A stretch of 64,000 bases of DNA from Flavobacteriales bacterium. GTDB lineage: Bacteria > Bacteroidota > Bacteroidia > Flavobacteriales_F > PHOS-HE28. Position 1 is the stretch's first letter; each line of letters starts with the position of its first letter. Below the pieces are notes generated by a model. It was not told the origin of the DNA, searched no databases, and saw only the letters and a program-made list of their open reading frames with translations. Location: contig JABWBQ010000022.1 of assembly GCA_013360395.1 (NCBI GenBank), forward strand, positions 25,826 through 89,825. Reading direction: 5' to 3'. Below, one piece after another: positions 22,377 through 32,138 of the stretch. The position numbers and the translations under genes are program-made.

Positions 22377-25314
22377 GGGCCGGGCTGTCCGCCTCCTTTT
22401 CCTCTGTGCATTGGTCGTGTTCGCGGCCTGTGGCGACCGAACGAATTCTTCCACCCCGGATACGACCATTCCGGACGATCCATCGCACACGCCGTCATTG
22501 AAAGACACCTTGACCGACTTGTTCCAGGGAGGCGCGCACGATCAGGCCCTCCACCTGGCCGAGGATAGATGGCGGACCGACAGTCTGAACTGGGCGAACA
22601 AGCATGACGCGGAGACATGGCATAAGTGGGCGACCCTGTTCCACCATGAGCTGATGGATCCATTGGTCGGCGCCCATCTCGAGCGTGCCTTGGGCATGAT
22701 GGATGCGGTGATCGGTGCGGGTCACGCCCATGTGCCGGGTGAGCATCTCCTACTCGCCGCCTTGCACAAGGAACATTCCAAGTACCTGAATCGTGCAGGT
22801 CGGAAGGAGGATGCGTTGCTCACTGCCCGAGCGGGCTACGACATGCTCGCCTCCACCGGTGACACGATCACCGAAGAAGCCATCGGTCTGTTGAACGCCC
22901 TCGGGATCCGGATGTTCGCACGTGGCGGGTACGATGCCGGGATCGCGTACATGAACCGGTCCATCAACATCGCCAGGAGCCTGCAGGATCCAAAGCAGGA
23001 AGCCACACAAAAGCTCCGTTTGGCGGGGCTCCTCCTGCCTGCCGATTCGGGCCTCGCGATGCGTTTGTTCCGGGAGGCGGAAGCCACGGCGCGTGCAGCA
23101 GGCGACACGATCACATGGTGTACCGTGCTGAACGGTCGTTCCGTATACATCTTCAACAACTTCGGTGTTTATGACACCAGCGCGATCCTCAGGCCAGCAC
23201 GCCTGATCAATTACTGGAGCGGTTTCAGCCAGGAGGTCTATGCCACCAATGTGGGCAATGCCATAGTTTTCTGTAGGGAGAATTTCCTCTACTTCGAATT
23301 GGAAGAACTTTTGAAGGGCTATGAGCGCAAGGTCGCATCCCAGCCTTTCGATCCTGTTCTCCATGCCGCGCTACGAACCAGCCAAGCCGAGGCTTATAGG
23401 GCCATGCACGACGATCGCGCGGCGATGGCCTACGCCACGGAGGCCGTCGCACTGGTGAGGGAACATGGTTTGATGGCTGTACATCCGCAAACGTCCTTGC
23501 GGGCGTGCTTGATTCTCATGGCGACCCAATCCTGGGCGAACGACCATCCTGCTGCAATAGCCACGGCTGAAGAGGTGCTGGCCATCCCTGCTTTCGGTGG
23601 GGTACAGGAACGTACCATGAGAAGCCACATCATGGCGAACCTTGCCAACGCGCAAGCACTGAACGGAGACCCTGCCCGGGCGATCGGGACCATGAGCCAG
23701 TTCCTTGAAGACCCCACGTTGCGACACCGCGCGCTGACCAACCTTGGTAAATACTACCGGATGCTGGGGGAAGGGAAGAAGGCGGACAGCTGTGACTTCC
23801 TTGTATTGCGCGATCCAAACGTGAACTATCGTCTGCGCGGGGAGGCCGCGATCGCTCTGAGTGAAGATCGCGCGGCGACGGGCATGCATTCGGAAGCAGA
23901 GGACTTCGCCCGGGAGGCACTTGTGGCATGCGGTGCGATCGTTCCATCACAGGAAGGACGACCGCGGATCACCTTTTCCGCCGACGAAGTATCCCGCCAT
24001 TTCGATGCAACAAGACAATGGTGCCGCTGCTTGGAAGGCTCCTTGCCGATGCGTACGGACCAACATGCGGCGAAGCAGGAGCTGCTCGACTGCGATTCCG
24101 TGTTCCGGATCCATGTCGATACATTGCTCCGCACCACGCGGGATCCCATGGCACGCACGGGTCTGTTGGACCTTATGACCGAAAGTCTGGATCGCACTAT
24201 CCGGTTGTTGACCGAAGGCGACCCGAAAATGGTGCCGTGGAGAAAGGTGCTGCAACTGATGGAATTGCGGCGGGACCATCGCTGGCGTTCCATGCAACGG
24301 GAGGAGCAGGCCGGACTACGGTACGGCGTGCCGGATGATCTGTTGCGAACCGAACGTCGGCTCATCGGTCTCCTGGAATCCATGATGCGCAATGACGCGC
24401 AACCTCAACTTTTGAACGGTGCTCGCTCTCCCATGACCTTGGTGCGTGATTCATTGATGGTCGTCAGCGCCCTGATCAGATCCATCGCCCCAGGCTACTA
24501 TTCCGCGCTCAACGGATTGGAGCCGATCGATCCCGGATCCGTAATGAAGGCACTGGCTCCAGGCGAACATATCGTTGTCCTGCACCTCGATACCGTGGAT
24601 CGGACCCTCGTTTCGGTCCATGTGGATCACGATACCATTGTTGGACAGCGAGGTGAGATGCTGGCGGATGGGGTGGACGAGTGTGTGCATGCGCTTAGGA
24701 ACATGCATGGACGGGATTCGACTGTTTCCAGAGCACTCGCCGATCTCGTTTTCGGTACTATTGGGAGGTCGGCTCCCACGGGCTCTTTGATCATCCTACC
24801 TGACGGACCGCTTTGGGGTGTTCCGTTCGATGTCCTTTGGTCGGCGACAGGATCAGCGTCTACGGAACTGACGAACATCCGAAACGCAAGCTCGCTTACC
24901 ACATTGGTTCAGCGGTCTTCTCAAGGGGCGCGAACGAGCAATTCGGAGCTGTTCGCCTTTGCCCCCAGCTATCGTACCGGGTCCAAGGGGACCATGGTGT
25001 CCGACAGGGCCGGGCGGTTGCGCGATCTTGGGCCTTTGGTGGCCAATGTCGAGGAGGTATCCGAGATCGTGGATCTGGTAGTGGGCAGCGAGTACCTCGC
25101 GACCGATGCGAACGAATCAGGCTTCCGGCTCAAGGCCCCCGCAGCCGAGGCTGTCCATTTGGCCATGCACGGGGTGATCAATGCCGAGGAACCGTTCAAT
25201 TCCTACCTCATGTTCGAGCGCGTGGACAGCAGCGCGGAGAATGATGGTCGACTAACCGTTGCGGAAATCCATGACCTGAAACTCCGTGGTGATCTGGCCG
25301 TGCTGAGCGCCTAG
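22354..25314 (+). CDS. TPR-CHAT lipoprotein, N-terminal part ending in a premature TAG
   Basis: 986 codons before the stop. It begins with a lipoprotein signal (lipobox VFAAC, Cys26), followed by helical repeats of tetratricopeptide type (~80-500), a linker, and a CHAT (caspase-like) protease domain from ~700. The catalytic His is seen in VHLAMHGV (His939). The expected Cys motif LSAC-x-TG reads LSA-stop-TGIG: the TAG at 25312-25314 sits where Cys-x should be. Deleting GCG from a TGCGAG pair would give this result. The frame resumes at once with intact CHAT sequence. The ATG at 22354 overlaps the upstream gene by 23 nt. Confidence 0.78.
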   Translation: MEGSSRSEGRAVRLLFLCALVVFAACGDRTNSSTPDTTIPDDPSHTPSLKDTLTDLFQGGAHDQALHLAEDRWRTDSLNWANKHDAETWHKWATLFHHELMDPLVGAHLERALGMMDAVIGAGHAHVPGEHLLLAALHKEHSKYLNRAGRKEDALLTARAGYDMLASTGDTITEEAIGLLNALGIRMFARGGYDAGIAYMNRSINIARSLQDPKQEATQKLRLAGLLLPADSGLAMRLFREAEATARAAGDTITWCTVLNGRSVYIFNNFGVYDTSAILRPARLINYWSGFSQEVYATNVGNAIVFCRENFLYFELEELLKGYERKVASQPFDPVLHAALRTSQAEAYRAMHDDRAAMAYATEAVALVREHGLMAVHPQTSLRACLILMATQSWANDHPAAIATAEEVLAIPAFGGVQERTMRSHIMANLANAQALNGDPARAIGTMSQFLEDPTLRHRALTNLGKYYRMLGEGKKADSCDFLVLRDPNVNYRLRGEAAIALSEDRAATGMHSEAEDFAREALVACGAIVPSQEGRPRITFSADEVSRHFDATRQWCRCLEGSLPMRTDQHAAKQELLDCDSVFRIHVDTLLRTTRDPMARTGLLDLMTESLDRTIRLLTEGDPKMVPWRKVLQLMELRRDHRWRSMQREEQAGLRYGVPDDLLRTERRLIGLLESMMRNDAQPQLLNGARSPMTLVRDSLMVVSALIRSIAPGYYSALNGLEPIDPGSVMKALAPGEHIVVLHLDTVDRTLVSVHVDHDTIVGQRGEMLADGVDECVHALRNMHGRDSTVSRALADLVFGTIGRSAPTGSLIILPDGPLWGVPFDVLWSATGSASTELTNIRNASSLTTLVQRSSQGARTSNSELFAFAPSYRTGSKGTMVSDRAGRLRDLGPLVANVEEVSEIVDLVVGSEYLATDANESGFRLKAPAAEAVHLAMHGVINAEEPFNSYLMFERVDSSAENDGRLTVAEIHDLKLRGDLAVLSA

Positions 25315-25698
25315 ACCGGTATCGGGAAAGCGATCAACGGCGAGGGAGTCATGAGCCTCGGGCGCGCCTTCAACTACGCAGGTGTCCCCAATGTGGTCGC
25401 CTCCCTCTGGAAAGTCGACGACCTGGCCACCAAGGAGATCATGGTGAAGTTCTACGAGAAGCTCGCGGAGGGCATGGGCAAAGCCGATGCCTTGGCCGAG
25501 GCGAAGCGCTGGTACCGGAACGAGCATCCGGACGCACCGCCGAGCAAATGGGCGGCCTTCATCCTCATCGGGGACAATGAGCCGGTGCATCTGAAGAAAC
25601 GCAGTCCGGTGCGGCCCTGGATGTGGGGCGGCCCGGTGCTCGTGTTGGTGGCGGCCTTCGTCTGGCACCGGCGGCGCAGGGCACGGCTGGCGGCGTAG
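25315..25698 (+). pseudogene. C-terminal continuation of the CHAT protein, cut off by the in-frame TAG
   Basis: Same frame as the preceding gene. It encodes the rest of the CHAT fold: GEGVMSLGRAFNYAG, VVASLWKVDD and KFYEKLAEGMGKADAL, all well conserved, then one transmembrane helix and a basic tail. An ATG at 25351 could restart translation to give 115 aa. Its good preservation means the interruption is recent, is bypassed, or is a sequence error. Confidence 0.7.
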
Positions 25699-26122
25699 CC
25701 CTACCCGGGTACTGGTTCAACAACCTAAATGCGTGTGCACCGTCCGTAGGGAGCGGGCCGTGGTGCCATCGCCATCAGGATGGTCGTTGGCATGCGGGGT
25801 TCCAGTCTTTTTCACATCAAGGTTGCAGATCCGAAGGGATCAATTCATTGAATGATCTGACCGGAGTATTGCTGGAAAAAATGGGGCGGCGACACCGCGG
25901 ACAAGCTAACGGACGGAGAATGCCTTATCCTGCCTGCTGGAAGACAGCGCGGATCCGTCCATGCTACATCCATGTTGCAAAAGCACTTTGTCGGTATCGC
26001 TCAGCATGTGGATCTTGTCGGAAAGAGCGAGGTCGGCACGCGCGGAGCAGACGTGCGGTTTGCTCCAACATGACCGCATTTTTGAGCGGAACGTTCCAAA
26101 AAAACGGTGATCGGATCAGGGC
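25699..26122. other. Intergenic stretch without a recognisable gene
   Basis: 424 bases between the CHAT remnant and a convergent reverse gene. The composition is visibly lower in GC than the core genes. The only sizeable frame (25623-26126 forward) shows no domain. No tRNA or repeat is evident. Confidence 0.5.
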
Positions 26123-26899
26123 TTAATCCATCCATTCCCGCAGGTCGCCCGGCAGGCAACCGGCGCGGTCCGCCCGCCTGAACTCCTCCTGCACGCGGGA
26201 CCTGTTGTCCTGCAGCGCGCCCACCAGCCCGCGGACAACGGCGGCTTCGCAGTTCTCCCACCGCTGCGGGTCGCGCAATGCGGTCAGTTCCGCCATGGCC
26301 TTGTCGGGTTCGTTCAGCCGCAGCCATACGATGGCCCTGTCCAGGATCACCGGATCATGGAACTGGCGGGCGAACGCCGTGTCCTTCTTCAGCAACTCCC
26401 CGCTGCGTTCCAGGTAGGCCTCGAGCTGGCCGGTCCGGCGCAGTTCGTTGAGCTGGTCGTCCAAGTCATCCGCTGCTCCACTGCGCAGTCCGCTGAACTC
26501 GTATCCTGTCCCGGCGTTCAGTTCGGCGAGCGCATCCGCGGGCAAGCCGTTGCCGCCGACCCATTGTTGAAGCGCAAGTCCGACCACCAAGGCCACGCTC
26601 GCGGCCGCGGCGAGCCACTTCCAGCGTCCGTGTTGGATGGGGATCACGGGTGTTTCCGAGACACCACTTTGTGTGGTCTTTTGCTCCTGCGCACCGGACA
26701 CGCGTTGCACCAGGTCGCGGAACCTCAATTCCTGCCCGCGTTGCAGTGTCCCGGAAAGCGTCCGCTCGACCTCCACCTCCGCACGCAGGCGTTCATCCTG
26801 CGCCAGTTCCGATTCGAACGTGCGCAGTTCCTCCCCGCCGAGCTTGCCGCTCACGTAGGCCTCGATACGCTCCAGGCGCTGGAAGTCAGGCTCGTGCAT
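26123..26899 (-). CDS. Probable anti-sigma factor, single-pass membrane protein
   Basis: 258 aa. The N-terminal ~90 residues are cytoplasmic in character (RLERIEAYVSGKLGGEELRTFESEL), resembling anti-sigma N-domains but without the zinc-binding His-Cys-Cys motif. One membrane helix follows (~95-115, KWLAAAASVALVVGLAL), then a helical, TPR-like outer part. It overlaps the upstream sigma-factor gene by 14 nt, so the two are translationally coupled, the normal pairing of sigma and anti-sigma factors. The family is inferred from topology and context. Confidence 0.65.
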   Translation of the reverse strand: MHEPDFQRLERIEAYVSGKLGGEELRTFESELAQDERLRAEVEVERTLSGTLQRGQELRFRDLVQRVSGAQEQKTTQSGVSETPVIPIQHGRWKWLAAAASVALVVGLALQQWVGGNGLPADALAELNAGTGYEFSGLRSGAADDLDDQLNELRRTGQLEAYLERSGELLKKDTAFARQFHDPVILDRAIVWLRLNEPDKAMAELTALRDPQRWENCEAAVVRGLVGALQDNRSRVQEEFRRADRAGCLPGDLREWMD

Positions 26900-27494
26900 G
26901 GCTGTGTACAGGGGCTTCCTGCTTGTAAAATTCGATCCATTTGGCCTTGCACCGGTGGCGTTTCACCTTCACGGAGCCCAGGTTGGTCATGGCCAGTTCG
27001 TGCATGATCTCCTGCTCCAGCCGGTCCGCCATGTCGGCCTGGAACAGGCGCTGGCAATCGGTACTGAGCTTCTTGAAGGCCCGCCAGGCCCGTTGGGTGT
27101 CTTCGGAAACGAATTCGTGCTCTTCCACGGTGGTGATGATATCGAGGGGAGTGCTCCCCTCCACCGCTTCATTCCCCATCCCCCCTGCATGGTTATCAAC
27201 CGGCCGGATTCTTCTTCTGCGAAGCTCCTTCAGCCAGAGGTTCATGCCCACCCGGATGCACCAGGTGCTCAGCTTGGTGCCTTCCAGCAGCGTGAATCCT
27301 CCGGTGCCCACCTTCTCCCAGAGCACGACGACGGCTTCGTTGGCCATGGTCACCCCTTCCTCGTGGCTCCCGCTGTTGCTACGCACATAGTGGATGATGG
27401 CCGGTTTCAGCTGGCGCAGCAGCACATCCACCGCGCGGCTCTGGACCAACTGGTTGCCGCCGCGCAGGGCCTCCACGATCTCCGGGTCGCTCAT
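26886..27494 (-). CDS. ECF-like sigma-70 family RNA polymerase sigma factor
   Basis: About 202 aa from the ATG at 27494 (MSDPE); an upstream in-frame ATG exists at 27509. Region 2 is recognisable (LRQLKPAIIHYVRSNSGSHEEG, then EAVVVLWEKV, and FTLLEGTKLSTWCIRVGMNLWLKELRRRR, the -10-recognition helix). Region 4 is a helix-turn-helix (HELAMTNLGSVKVKRHRCKAKW). It is of the small two-domain class seen with TPR/CHAT proteins in Bacteroidota. It lies divergent from the metalloprotease gene and coupled to the probable anti-sigma gene. Confidence 0.8.
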   Translation of the reverse strand: MSDPEIVEALRGGNQLVQSRAVDVLLRQLKPAIIHYVRSNSGSHEEGVTMANEAVVVLWEKVGTGGFTLLEGTKLSTWCIRVGMNLWLKELRRRRIRPVDNHAGGMGNEAVEGSTPLDIITTVEEHEFVSEDTQRAWRAFKKLSTDCQRLFQADMADRLEQEIMHELAMTNLGSVKVKRHRCKAKWIEFYKQEAPVHSHARA

Positions 27495-27643
27495 GGTGCC
27501 ACGATCCATGTGATGCTAAAATACTGGCCGTTGTGATAACAGATCTGGCGGGGAGGGAATACATGGTCGGACCCGGAGGATCCGGTGTTCGGGCGGAGGC
27601 CGAAAAGCCCGGATAGAGTAGGCGATGATAAACCCTTGCACCC

Positions 27644-29665
27644 ATGCGGCACGCGGCCTTCACCATTTCAATGGCAGCGGTACTGTCCACCCATGCCACG
27701 CACCTCCATACCACCTTCAACGACCTGGTCTCCAACGCACAGGTGATCCTTGTGGGCACTTGTACGGGCACAACATCAACCCTCGATCCAGAACGCCATG
27801 GCATCGTGGGGTCCATCGCCTATTTCACGGACCTGGAAGTGATCCGGACCAACCGGGCAGGCTCCGCACCTGTGACGGATACACTGTTGGTGTCTTTCCT
27901 AGGTGGAAGCGTCGAGGGCGTGACCATGAGCACATGCGACATGCCACTTTTCGAGGACGGGCAACGCTACCTCCTCTTTCTTCTGAACGATGGGACCAAG
28001 TACATGAATCCCCTGGTCGGTGGGGCCCAAGGACAATTCCGAGTATTGCATGACGAGCAGAACGGTGAAGCGTATATAATCGACCGGGGTGGCCATGGCC
28101 TGGTCCAGTTCGACGACGAGGGGATCCTGAAGACGCGTTTCCCTGTGGTGCGGATCAGCGGTGGGCGGCCCGAATTCGATCCTGATGCGGTTCCCGACGC
28201 CCAGATGGTGATCGACCTGGATCCAGAGACATGGATCGACGAACTACCGCTGCTTCCACTGGCTGAGATCGCTAAGGCGATCAAAACGCACATTTTCAGC
28301 GAGCCGAGCTTCGATGTGCTCCGCAAGAACGCGGTGGACATGCCATCGACCCCGGCCGATCCTGCAGTTGGTGCACAGCGCCCATCTGACCATCGCCCTT
28401 TCATGGAACAGCGCGGAACGCTTGGCGCGTGCACGCACCAGGATGTGTACTTGTGGTTCGAACAGAACGATGCGGTGCCCGGATTCTCTTCCTGGGCTGC
28501 CATCGATGACTACTGCAAGGCGATCTGGGATGTGCATATCAACATCTATTCCGATGATCCCAACCCGACCAACGGATTTTACCCTGGCAACGATGACTGC
28601 GAGATAGCAGGTTGGCTCTCGAGCAGCGAGTTGTCCAACCACTATGGATATGCCTGGGGTGGGGCGCTGGCCATGTGTGTCTCTTGGTACAGTGGGTCTG
28701 AGATCGTGGAGTCCGACATCATGTTCAACGAATCGTACGCTTGGACAGATGATTGGAACGAGGCTTTCCAAGGAACGGCGGTGGACTACCGAAATGTGAT
28801 GCTCCATGAGATGGGTCACAGCTGGGGGTATCAGGCCGGATCGTGCTATCCCGAGACATACGACTATGCGTACCCCAGCGTGATGCACGCGTATCATGAC
28901 TTCGTGTGGGAGAACGGCCGCGAGATCCATGCCCGCGATGCGCAGATCATTCGAGCCAACTACGACGATCAGGCGACCATCAAGGATGTGGACGACATCG
29001 GTGTGGAGTCGTACCGGGCATTGTCAGGAACCGGACTGATGGATGGCTACGCGAGCAACTACAACGTGCTTGCGGGTCAAAGCGTGACCGTGTATCGCGT
29101 CACTGTGGAGAATTGCTCTGAGGATGCCCAGACCGGTGTACGGTTGCGACTGTATCTATCGACCAACCGATCGCTCACCAGCAGCGATCATCTGGTCGGC
29201 AACTACAGCCTCGGCACAATTAGTCCGGTAACCCGGATCATCGACAGCTATGACCTGGATACAGAGGGCATTCCTCCTGGGACGTACTATGTCGGAATGA
29301 AGGTGAGCCGTGGTGGTACCGCCTACAATGATGACGATCGCCCCGCGAACGATGTGACCTGGAGCACTTACCAGATCACCATCACGGGCACCGTGGGTGT
29401 CGCGGAGATCACACAGACGGGAGAACTTGGCGCTTTCCCGAATCCGACGACCGGGGTGGTCCACGTGACCATGCCGAACGGGGTGGGAAGTGGCAGGTTG
29501 GAGGTGTTTGATACCGCAGGTCGTTCAGTGCGGGATCTGGAAGTGCGCGGAGGTGAGCGGATGCAGGTGCCTGTTGACCTCTCACCGGTGACGCCCGGAC
29601 TTTATCTACTGCGATTGAGCACGGCGGATGGACGCTACTACAGCGCGCGGGTGATGAAGCAGTGA
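27644..29665 (+). CDS. Secreted zincin-like metalloprotease with T9SS sorting domain
   Basis: 673 aa with a signal peptide, a long pro-region (~20-270), and a metalloprotease-like domain with VMLHEMGHSWG near residue 388 and a Met-turn-like PSVMHAY near 412, as in matrixin-type zincins. The third zinc ligand expected in HExxHxxGxxH is Ala here, so it may use another ligand or be inactive. A CARDB-like domain (~460-580) with VTVENCSEDAQTGVRLRLYLS follows, then a type A T9SS tail (PNPTTGVVHV, TPGLYLLRLST). The ATG at 27644 begins the signal peptide. Confidence 0.8.
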   Translation: MRHAAFTISMAAVLSTHATHLHTTFNDLVSNAQVILVGTCTGTTSTLDPERHGIVGSIAYFTDLEVIRTNRAGSAPVTDTLLVSFLGGSVEGVTMSTCDMPLFEDGQRYLLFLLNDGTKYMNPLVGGAQGQFRVLHDEQNGEAYIIDRGGHGLVQFDDEGILKTRFPVVRISGGRPEFDPDAVPDAQMVIDLDPETWIDELPLLPLAEIAKAIKTHIFSEPSFDVLRKNAVDMPSTPADPAVGAQRPSDHRPFMEQRGTLGACTHQDVYLWFEQNDAVPGFSSWAAIDDYCKAIWDVHINIYSDDPNPTNGFYPGNDDCEIAGWLSSSELSNHYGYAWGGALAMCVSWYSGSEIVESDIMFNESYAWTDDWNEAFQGTAVDYRNVMLHEMGHSWGYQAGSCYPETYDYAYPSVMHAYHDFVWENGREIHARDAQIIRANYDDQATIKDVDDIGVESYRALSGTGLMDGYASNYNVLAGQSVTVYRVTVENCSEDAQTGVRLRLYLSTNRSLTSSDHLVGNYSLGTISPVTRIIDSYDLDTEGIPPGTYYVGMKVSRGGTAYNDDDRPANDVTWSTYQITITGTVGVAEITQTGELGAFPNPTTGVVHVTMPNGVGSGRLEVFDTAGRSVRDLEVRGGERMQVPVDLSPVTPGLYLLRLSTADGRYYSARVMKQ

Positions 29666-29709
29666 TCCTGTAGCGTCATCGCCCAGGAAGGCCCGGCCGA
29701 GCGCTGGGC

Positions 29710-31335
29710 CTACTGCGTTCCGGCCTCCGCCGGATCGCGCCGCCAGAACACGAAGCCGTTGCTCCGTCCGATCTCGGTGAAGGTGCCCAGGGCCTGCACC
29801 GCCTCCACGGACGTCACCTTGCAGGACAGGTACACCGGGCGGTCGACGGGGCCGTGGAAGAGGACCTCCTCCGGCGGGGTGGGGCCGGTGGTGCGACCGT
29901 AGAACCACGGCGCGTAGCTCTTGTAGTCCTTGGTGGCCAGGTGGCAGCGTTCCCCCTGCCGTTCGGTGAAGAAGGTGATGGCCGCACGCTGGCTGTACGC
30001 CTCGATGTTGTTGATGAAGGCGTACAGGGTGGCGGTGACGAACAGGGCGCCGCCCGCGAAGGTCACCAGCACACCGGACCGGTACCGCCGCGCGCCGTGC
30101 AGGAAGTGGGCCGCCACCAGCGCGGCGAGGAGCAGCACACCTGCGAGGGCCTCCCATCCCGTCCAATGCACCTGCGCATCCAGGTTGCCCAGGGCGAAGG
30201 GGTCGGCCGCGAGCAGCGGGCGCAGCAGGTCCGGTCTTCGGCCCAGGAAAGGCACGGCGATGACCACCGCGGCGATGAGGCTGCCCAGCATCCCCAGCAG
30301 ATACCGCGACCGGCCGAACGCAACGCGGTGCGTCCAGATGTGCTCCAGCCGCAGCGCGGCGAGGTAGGTGAGCGGGAAGTAGCACAGGCTGCTGTAGTGC
30401 ACGATCTTGGTCTTCACCACGCTGAAGAGCACCAGCACCACCAGCAACAGCACGACCATCCAGCGGCGTTGGTCGCGCTGCGGACCGCCCTGTGCCGAAG
30501 GCCGCACCAGTTCGTGCAACGCGAACACCGAGGCCGGGAAACAGCCCACAAGCAGCACCACGAAGTGGTAGCCCGGGAAGCCGCCATGACCGGCATCCTC
30601 CGTGGTGAGCATGGCCACCTGGCGCCAGAAGAAGGCCTGCATGAACGCCGGACCGTTGCGCCACAGGTCCACCACCGCCCAGGCCCCCACGGTGACCGCC
30701 AGCGCGAGCGCCATCCAGAGCAGCGGCACCACGGGCACGCGGAGGCGCAGGCGTGTCCACAGCAGCATCACGCCGACGGTGAGCCCGGGGATGAGCACCC
30801 CGACCGGCCCTTTGGTGAGCGCCGCCAGGCCGAGGAAGAGACCACCCCACAGCGCATCCCGCCGCCCCCGGTCGTTGAACACCCGGATGATGCGGTCGAT
30901 CCCGAGGAAGATGAACAGGTTGAACCAAGGATCGATGATCCCGCTGCGGAAGTACAGGTGCGGGAGGATCGAGCCCACATAGGCCAGCGCCCACAACCGA
31001 CCGAAGAGTGCGCTGCGCCACCGGCCGCCCATGCCATGGATCACCAGCAGGGTGAGCACCCCGCACAATGCGTTGGGCAGGCGCGCAGCGAACTCGCCCA
31101 CGCCCCAAACCGCCATGCACGCGGCCTGCAACCAGATGAACAGCGGCGGCTTCTCGTGGAAGGGCTTGAAGTCGATCTGCGGCCGCAGCACATCGCCCGT
31201 CACCACCATCTCCCGCGCCATCTCGGCGAAGTTGATCTCGTCCCAGTCGAAGAGGTGCACGGCGCCCAGGCCGGGGACGAAGAGCACCAGCGCCACCAGG
31301 ACGATCACCAGCCGGTCGCGCAACGTGGCGGACAT
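29710..31335 (-). CDS. ArnT-like / PMT-family lipid-linked sugar glycosyltransferase
   Basis: 541-aa integral membrane enzyme with about twelve hydrophobic helices. The first periplasmic loop carries DWDEINFAEMAREM, the acidic motif that forms the active site of ArnT and protein-mannosyltransferase relatives (GT83/GT39). These enzymes move a sugar from a polyprenyl-phosphate donor to lipid A or protein. A C-terminal soluble part completes the protein. It lies 2 nt downstream of a polyprenyl-phosphate-type GT2 gene, the usual donor-making partner. The acceptor is unknown. Confidence 0.87.
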   Translation of the reverse strand: MSATLRDRLVIVLVALVLFVPGLGAVHLFDWDEINFAEMAREMVVTGDVLRPQIDFKPFHEKPPLFIWLQAACMAVWGVGEFAARLPNALCGVLTLLVIHGMGGRWRSALFGRLWALAYVGSILPHLYFRSGIIDPWFNLFIFLGIDRIIRVFNDRGRRDALWGGLFLGLAALTKGPVGVLIPGLTVGVMLLWTRLRLRVPVVPLLWMALALAVTVGAWAVVDLWRNGPAFMQAFFWRQVAMLTTEDAGHGGFPGYHFVVLLVGCFPASVFALHELVRPSAQGGPQRDQRRWMVVLLLVVLVLFSVVKTKIVHYSSLCYFPLTYLAALRLEHIWTHRVAFGRSRYLLGMLGSLIAAVVIAVPFLGRRPDLLRPLLAADPFALGNLDAQVHWTGWEALAGVLLLAALVAAHFLHGARRYRSGVLVTFAGGALFVTATLYAFINNIEAYSQRAAITFFTERQGERCHLATKDYKSYAPWFYGRTTGPTPPEEVLFHGPVDRPVYLSCKVTSVEAVQALGTFTEIGRSNGFVFWRRDPAEAGTQ

Positions 31336-31337
31336 GG

Positions 31338-32090
31338 TCAGCGGTCCCTTCGGCCCAGCAGGTCCCAGCGCAGGAGCCCGGTGCGTGCCAGGAAATAGCG
31401 CCAGCTGGTGCGCACCACGCCCATGCCGTAGGTCATGCTGCGGCTGAAGTTGATGCTGCTGGCCTCATCGAAGTACTTGGTGGGGCAGGTGATCTCGGCG
31501 ATCGTGAACCCGTGCCAGAAGACCTGGGCGATCATCTGGTTGTCGAACACGAAGTCGTCCGAACAGGCATGGTACGGGCAGGCCTCGAGCACCCGGCGGT
31601 GGAAGGCGCGGTAGCCGGTGTGGTACTCGCTGAGCTTCTCGCCCATCAGCAGGTTCTGGCCCATGGTGAGCAGGCGGTTGGCCACGTACTTGTACAGGGG
31701 CATGCCGCCCTTGAGCGCACCGCCCCCCAGGATGCGCGAGCCGAAGACCACCGGATACACGCCGTTGCCGATGAGCGCCACCATGCTGGTGAGCAGCTTG
31801 GGCGTGTACTGATAGTCCGGATGCAGCATCACCACGATGTCGCCGCCGAGCTCGCGGGCCTTGTCGTAGCAGCTCTTCTGGTTGCCGCCGTACCCCCGGT
31901 TCACGTCGTGCACCACGATGTGCCGGATGCCCAGCTTGCGCGCCACCTCCACCGTGTCGTCCGGGCTCTTGTCGTCCACCAGCACCACCTCGTCCACCAG
32001 GTCGAACGGGATCTCATCGTAGGTCTGCTTCAAGGTGCGCGCCGCCCGGTAGGCGGGGAGCACCACGATGACTTTCTGGCCGAGGTACAT
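31338..32090 (-). CDS. Glycosyltransferase family 2 (polyprenyl-phosphate sugar synthase type)
   Basis: 250 aa with a GT-A fold: VIVVLPAYRAARTL at the N-terminus, DDKSPDDT for nucleotide binding, and LHPDYQY (the DxD-equivalent region). It lacks large C-terminal membrane domains, like soluble dolichol-phosphate mannosyltransferase-type enzymes. It probably charges a lipid carrier with sugar for the adjacent ArnT-like enzyme (2 nt apart). The ATG at 32090 (MYLGQ) fits the family start better than the in-frame codon at 32132. A CATCTTTG box, close to TAnnTTTG, lies upstream at 32130-32137 on the reverse strand. Confidence 0.87.
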   Translation of the reverse strand: MYLGQKVIVVLPAYRAARTLKQTYDEIPFDLVDEVVLVDDKSPDDTVEVARKLGIRHIVVHDVNRGYGGNQKSCYDKARELGGDIVVMLHPDYQYTPKLLTSMVALIGNGVYPVVFGSRILGGGALKGGMPLYKYVANRLLTMGQNLLMGEKLSEYHTGYRAFHRRVLEACPYHACSDDFVFDNQMIAQVFWHGFTIAEITCPTKYFDEASSINFSRSMTYGMGVVRTSWRYFLARTGLLRWDLLGRRDR

Positions 32091-32138
32091 GCGGGTCGGT
32101 GGGCGGCGGTCGGCGCACGACCGGCCGGACAAAGATGC

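Noticed and set aside
25312..25314. Reading the TAG as a recoded amino acid (pyrrolysine-like)
   Set aside because: No pyrrolysine genes are seen here, and alignment shows a residue is also missing, which points to a deletion rather than recoding.
27160..27205. A reverse-strand GATAACC followed by AATGAAG inside the sigma-factor gene
   Set aside because: Spacing is 18 bp, not 17, and it lies within coding sequence, so it is probably chance.
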